From the NCBI GenBank assembly GCA_036279835.1, contig DASUII010000320.1:1-27084 (forward strand): a DNA stretch of 27,084 bases. Direction: 5' to 3'. Below are positions 1 to 7,219 of the stretch, one piece after another. How positions within the stretch are numbered: the first letter of the stretch is position 1; each line of letters opens with the position of its first letter. The DNA is from GCA-003244245 sp036279835. GTDB lineage: Bacteria > Actinomycetota > Actinomycetes > Mycobacteriales > Pseudonocardiaceae. The position numbers and the translations under genes were made by a program. The notes under the pieces were generated by a model. The model was given only the letters and a program-made list of their open reading frames with translations, searched no databases and was not told the DNA's origin.

Positions 1-717
1 ACAATAAACTCCGGCCCGCAGCAGCCGCTGGACGGCGGGCAACGTCCGGTACAGCTTCTGCTCGATACGGCCGAACTCCCGTTCGCCGCGCGGCATTATC
101 CAGGCTGGGGTGCGCTGGAACAGCGTGAGGGAGGCGACTTCGGGAGCAATCTGCGGGACGAACTGGATGGCCGAGGCGCCGGTGCCGGCTACCGCTACGC
201 GCCGGTCGCGCAGGTTGTAGTCGCGGTTCCAGCGCGCCGAATGGAAGACCGTACCCTGAAACGATTCCAACCCCGGAATGCTCGGAACGTTCGGCTCTGA
301 GAGCGCGCCAGTGCCGGTGATCAGCACGTCGCAGCTCAGCTCGCCGCCGTTCGTACTGATCCGCCAGCGGCGCTGCGGATGATCCCACGCGGCCGCGAGT
401 ACCTCGTGCTGGAAACGGATATGTGGTCGCACACCGTAGCTGTCGGTGCAGTGCCGCAGGTAGTCCCAGATCTCCTGCTGGCCAGAGAAGTTACGACTCC
501 ACGACGAGTTGAGCTCGAAGGAAAACGAGTACAGCCGGGAAGGTACGTCGCAGGCGCAACCCGGATAGCAGTTGTCCCGCCAGGTGCCGCCGACGTCGGC
601 GGCCCGTTCCAGCACCACGAAATCGGTCATTCCGTGCTGGCGAAGTCTGATCGCCATACCCAGCCCGGCGAAGCCGGTACCGATGATGATGACGTGGTGG
701 TGAGTCTTCTCGTTCAC
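1..717 (-). CDS. Flavin-containing (Baeyer-Villiger type) monooxygenase, N-terminal part
   Basis: The reading frame is open to the window edge, giving 239 codons from a GTG at 717. The gene continues beyond position 1, so the C-terminus is missing. The start is supported by an upstream AAAGGGAAG ribosome site on the minus strand. Visible motifs are an FAD-binding GTGFAG near residues 13-18, a second dinucleotide-binding GTGAS near 178-182 for NADPH, and FQGTVFHSARW at 153-163. The last fits the Baeyer-Villiger fingerprint FxGxxxHxxxW, with Asn rather than Pro or Asp after the Trp. Enzymes of this class use NADPH and O2 to insert oxygen into ketones or to oxidise heteroatoms, usually in the cytosol. 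Substrate cannot be read from the sequence. A palindrome in the promoter suggests control by a local repressor, but no regulator gene is in view. Confidence 0.9.
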   Translation of the reverse strand, partial: MNEKTHHHVIIIGTGFAGLGMAIRLRQHGMTDFVVLERAADVGGTWRDNCYPGCACDVPSRLYSFSFELNSSWSRNFSGQQEIWDYLRHCTDSYGVRPHIRFQHEVLAAAWDHPQRRWRISTNGGELSCDVLITGTGALSEPNVPSIPGLESFQGTVFHSARWNRDYNLRDRRVAVAGTGASAIQFVPQIAPEVASLTLFQRTPAWIMPRGEREFGRIEQKLYRTLPAVQRLLRAGVYC

Positions 718-741
718 GACCGCTTCCCTTTGCGCAGTGGT

Positions 742-772
742 GTTACCGCCGGTAACCCTACCGCTCAGTAGG
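742..772. promoter_or_regulatory. Two adjacent palindromes at the monooxygenase promoter
   Basis: Positions 742-756 read GTTACC-gcc-GGTAAC, a perfect 6+6 palindrome. It is followed at once by CCTAC-cgctca-GTAGG at 757-772. They lie 25-55 bp upstream of the monooxygenase GTG. On the minus strand TAGGGT (revcomp of 755-760) can serve as a -10 element, so a bound protein would cover the promoter. A related half-site, GGTTACCGC, occurs near 831. TetR-type operators often look like this, but that is inference. Confidence 0.35.
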
Positions 773-1006
773 TATGGGTGTCCAGCCTGCACCGCGGCGT
801 CTCCCGCCGCCTGACGGACCGGTTACCGCTGGTCGCAGGGGTCGCGCTACCGGCGGGCTGAACTCGGCCGACCAGTCAGCGCGGGGGAACCGCCGCCGGA
901 CGCCGCAGCGGCCGCGCCTGCGCCATGAAACGGCAACCTCCTGGTAGTCCTTATCTCTACGCAAGTGGCGTAAATCCGAAGATGAAACGATGGGAGACCA
1001 CGCCCC

Positions 1007-1651
1007 GTGGCACCCGAATCGCTGGTCAAGGCCCGCGGGACCGCACTCGGTCCCCAGATCTGGGCCGCTGACACCGTCGAGGTCCTCTCCCCGCCTGACC
1101 ACTTGGCGCCCGCCGCTGTGGAGGCTCTGGGCTGGGCCGGCGTGGTGCTGCCCCCCATGGTGGTGTTGGGCCGCCGGGTGGTCGCCGTGGCCAACCTCAT
1201 CGTCGACGTTCATGAGCGTCGGATCAGTTCAGGCTGGGGCCCGGTGACCGACCGGGTATCGGTGTCCACCTGGGACTGGCCAGAGATGCAACACCTCGCG
1301 CCGACACCCGCAGTACAGCTCAGCGGCATCATCGCACCAGCCCGGCACTGGCGGACCGGTCTCACCGGTGCCGCGCCTTTCGCGACGTTGTGCCCTACCG
1401 CACTCCTACTGCCGGCGCATATCGCCCGCAACGTCGAGTGCCTCACCCACGCTGAGTACTACGGTCCCACCGTGCTCGCCGCCGCAGGTCCACACGAAGG
1501 CGATTCTGACGCCGTCGACATCGTGCACGTAGGACGCTCCCGGGTGGTCTCGAACACCCCCCCGACCGCGACCAGCCGGTGGGTGCACGAAATGGTCTAC
1601 GACCGACTGCTGGCGGCGCAACACCTTGCCATGATCGCCGAAACTGAGTAA
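1007..1651 (+). CDS. Hypothetical protein, 214 aa
   Basis: The GTG start at 1007 has a GGGAG ribosome site about 10 nt upstream. The frame shows the G/C-rich third positions expected of coding DNA here. I do not recognise the family. No signal peptide, membrane helix or metal-binding cluster is evident. The middle carries hydrophobic beta-like stretches around residues 40-68 (a VVLPP motif, then VVAVANLIVDVH) and the C-terminal third is polar. It diverges from the monooxygenase across a 289-bp spacer, so the two may share regulation. The spacer holds the palindromes at 742-772 and nothing else I can name. Confidence 0.6.
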   Translation: MAPESLVKARGTALGPQIWAADTVEVLSPPDHLAPAAVEALGWAGVVLPPMVVLGRRVVAVANLIVDVHERRISSGWGPVTDRVSVSTWDWPEMQHLAPTPAVQLSGIIAPARHWRTGLTGAAPFATLCPTALLLPAHIARNVECLTHAEYYGPTVLAAAGPHEGDSDAVDIVHVGRSRVVSNTPPTATSRWVHEMVYDRLLAAQHLAMIAETE

Positions 1652-1790
1652 TGGCCGCGCGATCCTACATGGTCACCGCGCACTATTAACGATCTTGAGA
1701 ACGCGACCAAGGCGATTAGGCGACAGCCGTCACTCGCGTTAGGGAATCGCCATCGGCGATGAGTGGCTTTAGCCAAGCGTGTAGGCGACG

Positions 1791-2159
1791 TCAGGAGAAC
1801 GCGGGAATCTCACCCACGATGGCCTTCGGATCTGGGCCATAGGCGTTTGACTGCCGTTCACCGTCAGTGGCAAGGAAGACGATGAGCACTATCGCGCCGA
1901 TCAGCGGGATGAGGGCGATCAGCAGCCACCAAGCGCTCCGACCGGTGTCGTGCAACCTGCGGGCGCCTACGGCCAAGCCCGGCACGAACACCGCTACCGC
2001 GTAAAGCAGGCCGAGTAGGCCGGTTCCGAGCGCCGTGTCGAGGATGGTGAGCATAATCGAAACGATCAGGCTGATTGGCTCCCAGTTCGCGGGCGCGCGC
2101 GTCCCGCTTCCGAAAGCATAGCCCCACACAATGTTGCCGGGGTGGAACGCCCGCATCAC
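1791..2159 (-). CDS. DUF805 family small membrane protein
   Basis: This 122-residue protein matches the DUF805 pattern: a basic or aromatic N-terminal segment, two hydrophobic stretches before a conserved RRLHDTGRSAWW, then a long hydrophobic helix (about residues 78-97) and a C-terminal NAYGPDP. Roughly three to four membrane segments are expected. Function of the family is unknown. The start could be the GTG at 2159 or the next codon, ATG; no strong ribosome site precedes either. The frame stays open upstream for about 23 more codons without a good start, so the 5' end may be trimmed or the start mis-set. The N-terminal GR..R.E.W signature of the family is degenerate here (FGSGTRAPANW). Confidence 0.75.
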   Translation of the reverse strand: MMRAFHPGNIVWGYAFGSGTRAPANWEPISLIVSIMLTILDTALGTGLLGLLYAVAVFVPGLAVGARRLHDTGRSAWWLLIALIPLIGAIVLIVFLATDGERQSNAYGPDPKAIVGEIPAFS

Positions 2160-2256
2160 CCGTTTGGTCGCCCACTCGACGCGATGATGCTGCCGCTGAT
2201 CGAACTCGGCAACAGCGGCGTCGTCTCAGCTGTATTTCGAAAGCAAGCAGATGTGC

Positions 2257-2291
2257 GGGGCGGGGTCGTTCCTCTCGAACGACCCCGCCCC
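2257..2291. terminator. Perfect 15-bp hairpin, possible terminator
   Basis: GGGGCGGGGTCGTTC (2257-2271) pairs perfectly with GAACGACCCCGCCCC (2277-2291) around a 5-nt loop. There is no T-run on either side, which is common for GC-rich actinobacterial terminators. It lies about 100 bp upstream of the DUF805 start and could stop transcription arriving from the minus-strand gene at 2703-3092. Confidence 0.5.
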
Positions 2292-2305
2292 ATTGGCGGG
2301 TGCCT

Positions 2306-2355
2306 GCGCTGCACGCGTCCGGCGCCGGACGGGGGATCTCCCGGGCGTGCAGTGC
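2306..2355. repeat. Nested palindromes (cruciform-like)
   Basis: Arms 2306-2316 (GCGCTGCACGC) and 2345-2355 (GCGTGCAGTGC) pair over 11 positions with one G-T pair. Inside them is a perfect 14-nt palindrome, GTCCGGCGCCGGAC, at 2317-2330. The nested layout could fold as a multi-branched RNA or a cruciform. Confidence 0.5.
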
Positions 2356-2504
2356 GCGACGTGACGGGCACTGGGCGGCGGGATCCGGCGGTCATCGGAG
2401 CAACGTTGACGGTGGCGGTCGGTCAGGCAACGACGATGCCACCGGCGCGGCACTCCACTCGGTGAGGAGCGGTGTGGGTCCAGGCTATGAAGTTGTGTTT
2501 GGCG

Positions 2505-2548
2505 CTCCCACCGGCGGCACGCGGGGCGTGCAGCACCGCCGGTGGGAG
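2505..2548. repeat. 13-bp inverted repeat with inner hairpin
   Basis: CTCCCACCGGCGG (2505-2517) and CCGCCGGTGGGAG (2536-2548) are perfect complements. The 18-nt loop contains its own small stem, CACGC/GCGTG. There is no T-run beside it. Confidence 0.55.
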
Positions 2549-2554
2549 AGCTTG

Positions 2555-2616
2555 GTGGCCGGTGATCCTTCGACATCTCGGTCGGGGGCACGGACGTTCG
2601 CCGGATCACCGGCCAC
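2555..2616. repeat. 14-bp inverted repeat, 34-nt loop
   Basis: GTGGCCGGTGATCC (2555-2568) pairs perfectly with GGATCACCGGCCAC (2603-2616). It starts only 6 nt after the preceding inverted repeat ends. Confidence 0.55.
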
Positions 2617-2633
2617 ATGGCGGCTGCTCAGCC

Positions 2634-2659
2634 TTCGTGGGTGGGGGGAGACCCACGAA
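2634..2659. terminator. 9-bp hairpin after the CPxC gene
   Basis: TTCGTGGGT (2634-2642) pairs with ACCCACGAA (2651-2659) around an 8-nt loop. It sits about 45 bp past the stop codon of the minus-strand gene at 2703-3092, so it is the first candidate terminator for that gene. Confidence 0.4.
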
Positions 2660-2702
2660 TCACGGCGAGACCGCCAGCTCTATGGAGTTGAAGTAACTGG
2701 GT

Positions 2703-3092
2703 TCAGCGTGCGGCCGCTGCGCCGGCAGAAAATAGCGACCTCGGATGGCGCAGCTGCGACACAGCCTGGCGCGCGCCAGATATGGCAGGGACCGATTTCG
2801 GAGCCACGGCCTCGAACACGCTTTCGGAGTGGACGAGGTGCTCGTTCGCGGCCCGCCACACGCTGCACAGCGCCGCACGGGGTCGCCAACGGCTTGAGCA
2901 CTCCGGGCAACGACCGCGGCTATCAGGCGCATGACTGGCCAGCAGGGCCCGCCAACCATGGGTCAGACGGGGCAGCTCACTGCGAGCCACCGACAGCAGC
3001 GACCCGTTATCGGCGCTGCTTGCCAGCTCGTCGAGCATGTCGAGCCGCTCCCACACTGCCTGCCGGAGCATCTGGCCCAGAACCTGATCCAC
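2703..3092 (-). CDS. Small CPxC protein, 129 aa, unknown function
   Basis: The GTG at 3092 is preceded by a strong GGAGGG ribosome site about 8 nt upstream. The product starts with an amphipathic, Leu-rich segment and a PRLTHGWRALLASH stretch. It then has GRCPECSSRW and, about 15 residues later, ALCSVW, giving a Cys-x2-Cys plus single-Cys pattern that could bind zinc with a nearby His. The C-terminal 45 residues look disordered. I recall small actinobacterial proteins of this shape encoded beside XRE regulators, but no biochemical role is known to me. It diverges from the XRE/TPR gene at 3374 across 281 bp, so the two may share a control region. Confidence 0.75.
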   Translation of the reverse strand: MDQVLGQMLRQAVWERLDMLDELASSADNGSLLSVARSELPRLTHGWRALLASHAPDSRGRCPECSSRWRPRAALCSVWRAANEHLVHSESVFEAVAPKSVPAISGARQAVSQLRHPRSLFSAGAAAAR

Positions 3093-3309
3093 CTAACCGC
3101 CCTCCTGCCGTCCCAACCCGTCCCCACCTGCCTCATGCCGGGAATCTCGTCCGCTGAGGCAGAACACGGGCCCTAGTCGCGCCAGTTCAACGTACAAAGT
3201 GCGCGGCCGGATAAAACCCGCCATGGGATGCGCTGCGCTGATCGGCCATGCTATGACGGTGAACGGCACAAACTGATAGGTGCGGCCGATCAGCTTCGCC
3301 GAAGTGCAC

Positions 3310-3339
3310 TTCACCAGCGACGATGAGTATGCCTACTCT
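3310..3339 (+). promoter_or_regulatory. Candidate promoter of the XRE/TPR operon
   Basis: TTCACC (3310-3315) and TACTCT (3334-3339) are separated by 18 nt. They would start transcription about 28 nt before the ATG at 3374, leaving room for the AAGGGGGCGAG ribosome site. Assignment is by eye only. Confidence 0.3.
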
Positions 3340-3373
3340 GCACACGTCGCCCGTCGGACGGCAAGGGGGCGAG

Positions 3374-4741
3374 ATGAACGTGACCGGCTCGCAAGACAAC
3401 CGGCTATCTCTGGAGAACTGGAACGAGCCAGAGATGAAGCGGGCGCTTGCGGATCGCGACATCAGCTCGGTTTATCGCCTGCTCCGACGGGTAGGAATCT
3501 CGCAACGGCACATCGCGGCCTTGACCGGGCAGTCCCAGTCCGAGGTCTCGGAGATCCTCAAGGGTCGCCAGGTCATGGCCTACGACGTGCTAGCGAGGAT
3601 CTCCGGCGGTCTGGGTATCCCGCGGGGATACATGGGTCTGGCCTATGACCCGGCGACGGCGACGAGCATGGTCGGACCGTCCGACAATGCGCTGGCGGAG
3701 GAGGACGAGTCGGTGAAGCGCCGGAAGCTCCTGGCGCATGGAGCTGCCGTGATGTTCGGCACCGCAGTGCTGGGGGCCGACCGCGGGCAATGGCTGCCCA
3801 GCCCTGCCCAGACACCCGCGCCGAGCAACATCGGTATGGCGGACGTCAAGCAGGTTGAGGCAGCAACCAGAGCCATGCGTGCTCTGGATTACCAGTTCGG
3901 CGGCGGCGCGTGTCGTGACGCGGTCGTCGCCCAGCTGTCGTGGGCACAGCGCCTGCTGGGCTCATCGGGTACCGAAGTGGTGCGCCTGCAACTGTTCCGG
4001 GCGCTGGCCGACCTGCAGAATCTGGCTGGCTGGACGACTTTCGACGTGGGGCTGCTGGACTCCTCGCGCAACCACTTCGCCACCGCTCTGGAGTTCGCCA
4101 AGCAGTCCGGCGACTCGAGCCTGATGTCGAACATCATGTACCGGATCGGTCGGGTCTATCTCCACCACGGAGATGCCAACGACGCGCTGAAGTGGTTCCA
4201 GCTGGGCCAGATCGCCGCGCAGGACTCCGGCTCGGAGCTGGCCGTCGCGGTGCTGTGCGGCAACGAGGCCTGGGCGTACGCGATGATGGGCGACGACGTG
4301 CAGGCCAAGAAGCTGCTCGGCCGATCCCGCGACGAGCTGGCCAGAGCGAATCCGAACGACACACCCGACTGGGCCAGGTTCTACAACGACACCGATATGT
4401 ACGCGATGATCGGGACGGTCTACAACGAACTCGCCGCTTACGATCCGCGTCATGCCGCCGTCGCCATCCCCGCGTTCGGCCAGGCCCTGGCCCGCTACGA
4501 CGACTCGATGGGTCGCAGCCAGGCGTTCACCCTCACCATGCTGGCCACCAGCTACCTGCGTCAAGGCGATGTCGACCACGGGATCCAGGTCGGCCGCAAG
4601 GCCCTGGTGGCGGCGTCCGGGGTGAAGTCGAGGCGGGTCACCGATCGGCTCCAGCCGTTGGAGATCGAAGCGGCCCGACGGTCCACCAACCCGGACTCCC
4701 GTGACCTTGCGCACCTGATCCGGCAACAACGAAGCTTGTGA
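3374..4741 (+). CDS. XRE-family helix-turn-helix regulator with TPR-like C-terminal region
   Basis: The ATG at 3374 is chosen because AAGGGGG lies just upstream; an in-frame GTG-type start at 3323 has no such site. The 455-residue product has a helix-turn-helix at about residues 42-62 (GISQRHIAALTG, then QSEVSEILKG). A linker with KRRKLLAHGAAVMFG follows, then about 300 residues of helical repeats resembling TPR units. Such regulators are common in actinobacteria. Some TPR regulators bind small peptides or ligands, which is family knowledge and not visible here. Its TGA overlaps the ATG of the next gene, so the kinase-like gene is translationally coupled to it. It is the most likely local regulator of 4741-8577. 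Confidence 0.85.
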   Translation: MNVTGSQDNRLSLENWNEPEMKRALADRDISSVYRLLRRVGISQRHIAALTGQSQSEVSEILKGRQVMAYDVLARISGGLGIPRGYMGLAYDPATATSMVGPSDNALAEEDESVKRRKLLAHGAAVMFGTAVLGADRGQWLPSPAQTPAPSNIGMADVKQVEAATRAMRALDYQFGGGACRDAVVAQLSWAQRLLGSSGTEVVRLQLFRALADLQNLAGWTTFDVGLLDSSRNHFATALEFAKQSGDSSLMSNIMYRIGRVYLHHGDANDALKWFQLGQIAAQDSGSELAVAVLCGNEAWAYAMMGDDVQAKKLLGRSRDELARANPNDTPDWARFYNDTDMYAMIGTVYNELAAYDPRHAAVAIPAFGQALARYDDSMGRSQAFTLTMLATSYLRQGDVDHGIQVGRKALVAASGVKSRRVTDRLQPLEIEAARRSTNPDSRDLAHLIRQQRSL

Positions 4742-5658
4742 TGAAGCCCACCGGGGGGGCGGTGCTGACCAGGGTCCGCTGTGACGAGCGGCTCACCATC
4801 GCGCTACGCGCGGTGTGCGGTCAGCTCGGCCTGGATCCGGTCGGGGCGCGACTGTTGCGCAATGTCAACAACGCGGTGTTCCAGCTGGCCCGCGACCCGG
4901 TCGTGGTCAGATTGGTCACCTTGCCGTCCTACGTACAGCGCGCCAACCTGGTGGTGGCCGCAGCAACCGTGTTCGCCGAACATGACGTGCCCGCGATCCG
5001 CTTGCTGCCCGGTGTCCGCCAGCCGGTGCGGGTCGGTGAACACGTTGCCACCGTGTGGCAGTCGGTGCCGCCGGTCGGCCCAGCGCCGGGCGGCGCGGAT
5101 CTGGCGAATCTGTTGCGGGCGGTGCACGCGGTGCCGTTGCCCTGCCGGGCGTTGCCGTCCTGGGATCCACTCACCGATTTCGACAATCGAGTGCGGCACA
5201 CCACCGCGATGGCCGCCGCTGACCGCGACTTCCTGCTGTGCCGCAGCGCTGAGCTTGCCGCCGCAGTCGCAGAAGTACGGTTCGCCCTGCCTCCCGCGGT
5301 TGTGCACGGTGATGCGCATGTAGGCAACATCATTCCCGGGCCAGACCGCCCGGTGCTGTGCGACTTCGACTCGTGCGCAGTCGGCCCGCCGGAGTGGGAT
5401 CTGACCCCAGTCGCGGTGAGCCGGGTCCGGTTGGGCAAGCCCGCCGCGCACCAGCGCGACTTCATCAAAACCTACGGGTTCGATGTGCGGGACTGGGACG
5501 GCTTCGAGATATTGCACGGTATTCGCGATCTCAAGCTGATCGCCGGAGTATTTCCCCGGGCTACGTCTTCCCCAGCCGTGCTGGCGGAGTTCAACCGCCG
5601 GATGGCCAGCCTGCGGGCCGGCCGACTGTCCGACCGATGGCGGACCGTCCGGCGCTGA
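4741..5658 (+). CDS. APH/choline-kinase-fold phosphotransferase
   Basis: This is a 305-residue protein with the catalytic motifs of the aminoglycoside phosphotransferase superfamily. HGDAHVGN lies at about 189-196 (catalytic Asp191, Mg-binding Asn196) and CDFDSCAVG starts at about 207 (Mg-binding Asp208). An N-terminal lobe with VVVRLV corresponds to the ATP-binding strand. The family phosphorylates hydroxyl groups of aminoglycosides, choline, homoserine, sugars or macrolides; which one cannot be told. The ATG at 4741 sits inside the stop codon of the regulator (an in-frame GTG lies one codon earlier). The neighbouring quaternary-amine-type importer makes an amino-alcohol substrate worth considering. 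Resistance to an antibiotic is the main alternative. Confidence 0.85.
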   Translation: MKPTGGAVLTRVRCDERLTIALRAVCGQLGLDPVGARLLRNVNNAVFQLARDPVVVRLVTLPSYVQRANLVVAAATVFAEHDVPAIRLLPGVRQPVRVGEHVATVWQSVPPVGPAPGGADLANLLRAVHAVPLPCRALPSWDPLTDFDNRVRHTTAMAAADRDFLLCRSAELAAAVAEVRFALPPAVVHGDAHVGNIIPGPDRPVLCDFDSCAVGPPEWDLTPVAVSRVRLGKPAAHQRDFIKTYGFDVRDWDGFEILHGIRDLKLIAGVFPRATSSPAVLAEFNRRMASLRAGRLSDRWRTVRR

Positions 5659-5699
5659 AAGAGTGTGTTGATCTACCAGGACGTCTACTGTCGATTCCT

Positions 5700-7205
5700 G
5701 TGTCGCCGGCCCCCCCATCGGTGGCGGGAGCGCTGGCCCCGCCCCGCACCGCGAGTAACCGACTGTGTCATTCTGGTGATCTGGGCCTCACCAATAGTCC
5801 AACGGCCACCGCCCTGGTGCTCACCAATGGCCCCGCGCTCACGATCTCGCATGCGCGGTCGCTGCGCGCGCTCCCGCTGCATCTGCTGCACACGTCCAGC
5901 TGGACGGACCAGTGGCCCGTTCGTCTGGACGCCGACGAGCTCGCCACTCTGCTGAGCACCTTGCGGGCCGGTTCGGACGCCGCGTCGGCCCGTCTCGCAG
6001 AGAACGCGATCGGGTACGCCACGGCCTGGACAGGTGGGACGGCTGGTCCCCATTCGCGCAGCTGGCCGCCGAAGAACCCACACGACGTGGTCGTGGCGCT
6101 GCACCGGATCCTGACCCGGTCGCGGTTTCTCAAAGGTTCCCGCTCGTGTTTTCCGCTGGACACCGCGGTGGCACAGATGCTTCCGTTCGTCCAAGCCCGG
6201 CAACCGATCACAGTCCTGACCATCGGTTTCCCGTTCAAGCAGCACGACAACGGACTCAAAGCCGACGGCCCCTGGCCCGACCTGGCCGAGCTTGGTGCAC
6301 TGCTACGCCTCAAGGAGCTCCACGATGCCTTCGCGGCGGTGTATCCACCCGGTCTGCGGGTGGTGGTACTCAACGACGGTGGGTACTCGCGACCGCGCGG
6401 CTGGTCGGAGATGCGGCGCTACCGGCGGCAGCTGCGACGTTATGCCCAGCTGCTCGGGCTCGAGGATGCCGCGCGGTTCTGCGACCAGTCCTGCTTCGTC
6501 GCGCGGCTGCTCGGTGCACGTGGCTGGGCTCGGCGCGAGCAGTACCGTCGCCGGTTCCGCGAACTGATCACCGTGCTGGCCGGCAACCCGCGTTCGCTGG
6601 ACGGCGCCACCTGGATCGACCAGCGACTCGTGGAGGAACTGCCGCACGCGCTGCTGTCCAACGTCCCGTCGTTCCGCGACATCTTGTCCTCGCTGGTCTA
6701 TTCGGTGCCGGTGCCCGCCCGGGCCGGCGTCGAACCGCGTCGGTGGGCCTGTGAGGTGCTCGCCTGGCCGGACGACTTGTGTGCGCCCGAGCTGCCGCCG
6801 GAGGTCGTCTCGGCTCGGCGCGAGGTGCTTGGCTGTGCGTGGCAGGACACCGTGAACTTCCTTGCGGCCTCGCTGGCCGATGCCGCCGTCGGAGTCGCCC
6901 GGCGCTTTCCACCACATGTCCGGCTCGCCACAGTGGCGTCTCGGCCAGGTTGCAGTGGTTTCTCCTACCTCGGTGGCTCCACCCTGTTGCCCTGGCATGG
7001 AACCGGATGTCTGGACGGCCGGGGGCTGCTGTGCGCTGAGTTCTTGGTGAGCCTGGACCATCGCAACTTCCTCCCGGTTTACTGCGACCTCGTCGGCGAT
7101 GACCAGCCACTGCTCATGGTCCCCTTCGCCCGGACCCAGTTCACCCAAGGCCGCCGCCGAGTAGACCCCACCCTGCTCACCACCGCCCGCCTCCGTCACC
7201 GCTGA
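5700..7205 (+). CDS. PvcA/DIT1-type isonitrile (isocyanide) synthase homologue
   Basis: About 500 residues. The central part has the hallmark of the pyoverdine/dityrosine biosynthesis family: TIGFPFKQHDNG (GFPFK at 176-180), PWPDLAELGALLRL, then YPPGLRVVVLNDGGY. Near the C-terminus, PWHGTG (431-436) and a strand-rich tail match the conserved PWH region. Known members (PvcA, IsnA, DIT1) convert the amino group of Tyr, Trp or similar amino acids into an isonitrile with ribulose-5-phosphate as carbon donor. About 130 residues precede the domain. The start is uncertain: GTG 5700 follows a CCAGGA and a TACTGT box, but GTG 5721 or 5817 is also in frame, and the frame is open back into the kinase gene. 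The gap to the kinase is about 41 bp and to the next gene 14 bp, so it appears to be operonic. No PvcB-type oxygenase gene is nearby. Confidence 0.8.
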   Translation: MSPAPPSVAGALAPPRTASNRLCHSGDLGLTNSPTATALVLTNGPALTISHARSLRALPLHLLHTSSWTDQWPVRLDADELATLLSTLRAGSDAASARLAENAIGYATAWTGGTAGPHSRSWPPKNPHDVVVALHRILTRSRFLKGSRSCFPLDTAVAQMLPFVQARQPITVLTIGFPFKQHDNGLKADGPWPDLAELGALLRLKELHDAFAAVYPPGLRVVVLNDGGYSRPRGWSEMRRYRRQLRRYAQLLGLEDAARFCDQSCFVARLLGARGWARREQYRRRFRELITVLAGNPRSLDGATWIDQRLVEELPHALLSNVPSFRDILSSLVYSVPVPARAGVEPRRWACEVLAWPDDLCAPELPPEVVSARREVLGCAWQDTVNFLAASLADAAVGVARRFPPHVRLATVASRPGCSGFSYLGGSTLLPWHGTGCLDGRGLLCAEFLVSLDHRNFLPVYCDLVGDDQPLLMVPFARTQFTQGRRRVDPTLLTTARLRHR

Positions 7206-7219
7206 GCCGAAGGAACCAG

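Larger units (their letters stand above)
2160..2702. other. Gene-free interval rich in inverted repeats
   Basis: I see no convincing coding frame in these 543 bases; the long plus-strand frame across them has no sensible start and an unlikely Arg/Pro/Ser-rich product. The interval lies between the 5' end of the DUF805 gene and the 3' end of the CPxC gene, both on the minus strand. It holds at least five strong inverted repeats, listed separately. They could be terminators, a structured RNA, or remnants of a mobile element. Confidence 0.6.

Noticed and set aside
2075..3157. Plus-strand frame of 360 codons
   Set aside because: The product is rich in Arg, Pro and Ser with no recognisable motif. 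It runs antisense to the better supported DUF805 and CPxC genes and through the hairpin region.
3962..4729. Minus-strand frame of 255 codons opposite the XRE/TPR gene
   Set aside because: It is a shadow of the high-GC regulator frame, with no ribosome site and no family motif.
4741..5658. Calling the APH-fold enzyme an aminoglycoside resistance gene
   Set aside because: The catalytic motifs only establish the fold. Substrate-specific residues cannot be judged, and the neighbours suggest other amino-alcohol substrates.
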